The notes under the pieces: generated by a model | Told to the model about the DNA's origin: nothing | The model's database searches: none | Seen by the model: the letters and a program-made list of their open reading frames with translations, nothing else | Translations under genes and position numbers: made by a program | Shown: piece after piece, positions 63,172 to 64,000 of the stretch | Position numbering within the stretch: the first letter of the stretch is position 1 | How the letters are laid out: each line of letters begins with the position of its first letter | Assembly (NCBI RefSeq): GCF_025147325.1 | Contig: NZ_CP102262.1 | Coordinates: 1 to 64,000, forward strand | Length of the DNA: 64,000 nt | Direction of reading: 5' to 3' | Origin: Bacteroides stercoris ATCC 43183 | Lineage (GTDB): Bacteria > Bacteroidota > Bacteroidia > Bacteroidales > Bacteroidaceae

Positions 63172-63218
63172 TTCACCCGCAAAGCCTGATGAATAGGAAG
63201 ATGTGAAGGGAGAAAGGA
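63172..63218 (-). repeat. Right copy of the 47-bp inverted repeat
   Basis: Inverted partner of 60846-60892 (39 of 47 positions). It lies downstream of the VapE-like gene, between that gene and the second SusC gene. Confidence 0.75.
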
Positions 63219-63306
63219 GAATATGTCACACGGACAGTCAGAGGATAACAGTTAATTTTTCCACAAAGAATATCAAAAAATACTATAATATTTACGATGT
63301 ATCATG

Positions 63307-63314
63307 TATTTTTG
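63307..63314 (+). promoter_or_regulatory. -7 box for the second SusC gene
   Basis: TATTTTTG matches TAnnTTTG, 76 nt before the start codon at 63390; no clear -33 TTTG. Confidence 0.5.
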
Positions 63315-63389
63315 TGCTCGATAACGGGTGAGAATACCTCATTACGATTATCAGCCTTACTACATTTAATAACTATAAAAAACAAACTT

Positions 63390-64000
63390 ATGAATCTAAA
63401 AAGACTTGCAAAAAGAGCATTGGCTACTCTGTCGTTGAGTATGCTATGCTTAATCGCCTTTGCACAAGGTCACCAAATCTCAGGTACCGTAATCGACGGT
63501 ACAGGTGAACCTATTATCGGTGCAAACGTATTGGAAGTAGGTACGACCAACGGTGTAATTACCGATATTGACGGTAATTTCAAACTCAGTGTACAGCCCA
63601 ATGCAAAAATCCAGGTATCATTTATCGGTTATATCACGCAAACCGTTACAGTGGGCAGCCAAAAGAACATTAAGGTAACACTGAAAGAAGATGCGCAGGC
63701 ATTGGATGAAGTGGTGGTGGTAGGTTACGGAACAATGAAGAAAACCGATGTGACAGGTTCCTTGGCTTCGGTTTCTGCCGATAAATTGGCCGCCCGTGGT
63801 GCGCTTCGCGTAGAAGATGCTCTGCAGGGATCTGTTCCGGGAGTCAACATCACGGCAACCAACAGTCGCGCCAATGGTAAATTCAGCATGCAAATCCGCG
63901 GTCAATCTTCCATTAACAATTCAAACGGTCCTCTTTACGTAGTGGATGGTATGGTAGTCTCTTCTATCGACTTTCTGAACTCCGAAGATATCGAACGTAT
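63390..64000 (+). CDS. SusC/RagA-family TonB-dependent transporter (partial, start only)
   Basis: First 203 codons of a second transporter; the gene leaves the window. It starts MNLKRLAKRALATLSLSMLC, a signal peptide ending in IAFAQ, then a regulatory-like domain (ISGTVIDGTGEPIIGANVLE, NGVITDIDGNFKLSV), a TonB box LDEVVVVGYGT and the plug start (VEDALQGSVPGVNI, IRGQSSINNSNGPLYVVDGM). It probably heads another PUL, on the opposite strand to the pectin SusC. Glycan unknown. Confidence 0.93.
   Translation, partial: MNLKRLAKRALATLSLSMLCLIAFAQGHQISGTVIDGTGEPIIGANVLEVGTTNGVITDIDGNFKLSVQPNAKIQVSFIGYITQTVTVGSQKNIKVTLKEDAQALDEVVVVGYGTMKKTDVTGSLASVSADKLAARGALRVEDALQGSVPGVNITATNSRANGKFSMQIRGQSSINNSNGPLYVVDGMVVSSIDFLNSEDIER

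Noticed and set aside
1..64000. CRISPR arrays, tRNA/rRNA genes, insertion sequences
   Set aside because: I saw no regularly spaced repeats, tRNA cloverleaf-like segments, ribosomal RNA or transposase-like proteins. A covariance-model search could still find a small RNA that the eye misses.

Overview
The window looks like chromosome from a Bacteroides species. The evidence is the Bacteroidetes promoter form (TTTG about 19 nt before TAnnTTTG) in front of many genes, two SusC/SusD-type glycan loci, the RprX/RprY two-component pair, an EF-G2-type elongation factor and lipoprotein signals followed by acidic residues. The sequence alone does not settle the species. Base 1 is the first base of dnaA, so the sequence has probably been opened at the replication initiator.

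Layout. 1-7.9 kb: dnaA, a nitroreductase, B12-dependent ribonucleotide reductase and a two-CBM 4-alpha-glucanotransferase. 8.3-13.2 kb (minus strand): a three-gene surface-protein operon (DUF3575-type protein, then two DUF6562-type lipoproteins, the second carrying a GLUG/beta-helix tail), preceded by a 155-bp imperfect palindrome. 13.6-19.6 kb: folB, then a minus-strand cluster (mtaB, LpxL-type acyltransferase, glycosyltransferase, mgsA) divergent from an acyl-CoA synthetase. 19.8-24.5 kb: a small Ala-rich lipoprotein, rpsF-rpsR-rplI, a MarR regulator, a 58-residue membrane protein and rprX-rprY. 24.8-38.4 kb: EF-G2, ogt, nagB, a flavodiiron protein, a radical SAM protein, an MFS transporter, DPP4, lipA, a membrane/Nudix-like protein, an RsmI-type methyltransferase and fabI.

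38.7-60.7 kb is a pectin utilisation locus in two converging arms. The plus arm has GH28, a DUF4861 protein, GH43, a HAD phosphatase and GH95. The minus arm is SusC, SusD, a SusE-position lipoprotein, a CE8 pectin esterase and three PL1-type pectate lyases. Signal types suggest division of labour: the SusD, SusE-position, CE8 and two PL1 proteins are lipoproteins with acidic residues after the lipid-anchor cysteine (probably surface exposed), whereas GH28, DUF4861, GH43, GH95 and the third PL1 have ordinary signal peptides (probably periplasmic). Surface de-esterification and cleavage, SusCD import and periplasmic trimming would fit. No HTCS, ECF-sigma or SusR-type regulator lies in or beside the locus within the window.

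60.8-63.2 kb holds the most unusual structure: a divergent pair (HU-like DNA-binding protein and a VapE/DUF3874-type ATPase with a degenerate P-loop) around a repeat-rich 300-bp gap, bounded by inverted 47-bp repeats that match at 39 positions, and sitting between two divergently oriented SusC genes. The second SusC gene starts at 63390 and runs off the window. I found no tRNA, rRNA, transposase, integrase or CRISPR array.
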